A stretch of 64,000 nt of DNA from Hyphomicrobiales bacterium (GTDB taxonomy: Bacteria; Pseudomonadota; Alphaproteobacteria; Rhizobiales; Rhizobiaceae). Positions 63,227 through 64,000 of the stretch are shown here, piece by piece; the stretch's first letter is position 1; each line of letters opens with the position of its first letter. The notes beneath the pieces were generated by a model that did not search any database, had not been told where the DNA came from, and saw nothing but the letters and a program-made list of their open reading frames with translations. Both the position numbers and the translations under genes were made by a program. Location: contig UCJD01000039.1 in NCBI GenBank assembly GCA_900472605.1, positions 1 through 64,000 on the forward strand, given 5' to 3'.

Positions 63227-63985
63227 TCAGGCGGCGCCGGGCCGCAATGCCCGTCCGCGCCATTCCCGACCCTGGGCGAAGCCGATCTCGAGAGTGGCGG
63301 CCAGAAGGCAGATCTTGATCGGGGTGATCAGCAGGCCTTCGCCCGGTTCGCTCGGCGTGCCGATGAAGGGTGAGATGATCTGGGCGATCACCTGCCAGAG
63401 CGGCAGGTCATGCGGGCCGATGAGCTGTGTCAGCCCATACCATGTCCACGCGGATCCCCAATCCAGCAGGCGGTAGGCCACGATCGCAACAAGGACCGGG
63501 CCGAGGCCGGAATTCAGCGCCAGCCCGATCCCCTCGGCCAGGGCGCGATAGCGCTTCAGCGTGCCGGAAATGAAGTGTGCGATAAAATCGCGAACGGATT
63601 TAGGCAGCGCCTGCCATCTCGAGACGACATCGGCGAGACGCCCTTGGCCGGGTGCGCGCTCGCTGTCGATATCATAGCCGTAGACGAGGGCGGCGAGCGT
63701 CAGCCAGACCACCGGATAGAGCGCATAGAAGAACAGGCTGACGAGCTGCGTCGCGATCGGCGGCGAGGAGAATTCCGGAGGTATAGGCACGGCCTGTTGC
63801 GCAGTGGCATCCGTTACCGGCGCAAGCAGGCTGATCAGCGTGCCGATCGTTTCCGGCACATGGCTGAACCAGGCCTTGATCTCGTCCTGCCACTCCGACA
63901 GGACAAACAGACCGATGAAGGCCCAGTTGGCTTCACAGACGACAATGAGGATCGGCCAGATCGCCGCGCGCGACCGCTTGTGCAT
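63227..63985 (-). CDS. polytopic membrane protein, unknown function
   Basis: 252 aa with about four hydrophobic segments (near residues 8-30, 83-105, 155-178 and 225-240). An amphipathic and soluble part between the second and third is rich in Arg (RLADVVSRWQALPKSVRDFI). The ATG at 63985 lies 15 bp from the window edge, so an upstream extension cannot be excluded. No family recognised. The adjacency to the trio of anchored proteins suggests one envelope system. Confidence 0.6.
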   Translation of the reverse strand: MHKRSRAAIWPILIVVCEANWAFIGLFVLSEWQDEIKAWFSHVPETIGTLISLLAPVTDATAQQAVPIPPEFSSPPIATQLVSLFFYALYPVVWLTLAALVYGYDIDSERAPGQGRLADVVSRWQALPKSVRDFIAHFISGTLKRYRALAEGIGLALNSGLGPVLVAIVAYRLLDWGSAWTWYGLTQLIGPHDLPLWQVIAQIISPFIGTPSEPGEGLLITPIKICLLAATLEIGFAQGREWRGRALRPGAA

Positions 63986-64000
63986 GGCCTTCGCGAATCG

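Overview
The window looks like part of a large repABC plasmid of an alphaproteobacterium in the order Rhizobiales (Rhizobium, Agrobacterium or Sinorhizobium type). The grounds are a complete repA-repB-repC operon (52.5-56.1 kb) with a candidate counter-transcribed RNA between repB and repC, a complete conjugative mating-pore operon in the Rhizobiaceae order trbB-C-D-E-J-K-L-F-G-H-I (26.7-36.2 kb, minus strand), and LuxR/TraR-type tra-box palindromes upstream of both. No tRNA, rRNA or CRISPR array was seen.

Layout. 0-2.6 kb: a hypothetical protein, then a periplasmic amino-acid-type binding protein coupled to a membrane diguanylate cyclase. 3.3-4.4 kb: a small protein and a sugar-transferase-like protein. 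4.8-5.1 kb: a decayed IS66 transposase fragment. 5.4-18.7 kb: an O-polysaccharide locus (manC, gmd, a perosamine synthase, wzm/wzt export ABC transporter, four or five glycosyltransferases, a NeuD-like acetyltransferase and an FkbM methyltransferase). Its centre looks more AT-rich than the rest. 18.9-20.1 kb: a dead IS3-family element with recognisable ends. 20.3-26.4 kb: a LacI-controlled sugar ABC uptake cluster with an isomerase and a dehydrogenase but no ATPase gene. 26.7-36.2 kb: the trb operon. 36.7-41.9 kb: membrane proteins, HU, a class III nucleotide cyclase and an AraC regulator. 42.0-51.7 kb: a glycoside catabolic operon (family 4 glycosidase, DeoR regulator, sugar kinase, ABC transporter with its own ATPase, SIS-domain deaminase/isomerase, GatZ-type protein). 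52.1-56.1 kb: a small repD-like ORF and repABC. 56.4-59.7 kb: metallophosphoesterase, DUF924 protein, metallo-beta-lactamase-fold hydrolase and PRC-barrel protein. 59.7-61.4 kb: a gene-poor stretch with three regularly spaced copies of one palindrome. 61.5-64 kb: three overlapping genes for membrane-anchored proteins facing a polytopic membrane protein.

How the parts fit. In Ti-type plasmids the trb and rep operons diverge from one shared tra-box region. Here the two operons lie about 16 kb apart, and each has its own diverged copy of that region as a direct repeat. The copy at repABC keeps a broken first stretch of trbB. The catabolic block therefore sits between duplicated halves of a control region, which points to a mosaic plasmid. 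The sugar operon can be read as a galactosamine-type route: kinase, SIS deaminase/isomerase to tagatose 6-phosphate, then a GatZ-type epimerase to fructose 6-phosphate. The polysaccharide genes suggest an N-acylated perosamine-containing O-antigen exported by an ABC transporter. Functional calls rest on motifs and family resemblance read by eye, with no database search.
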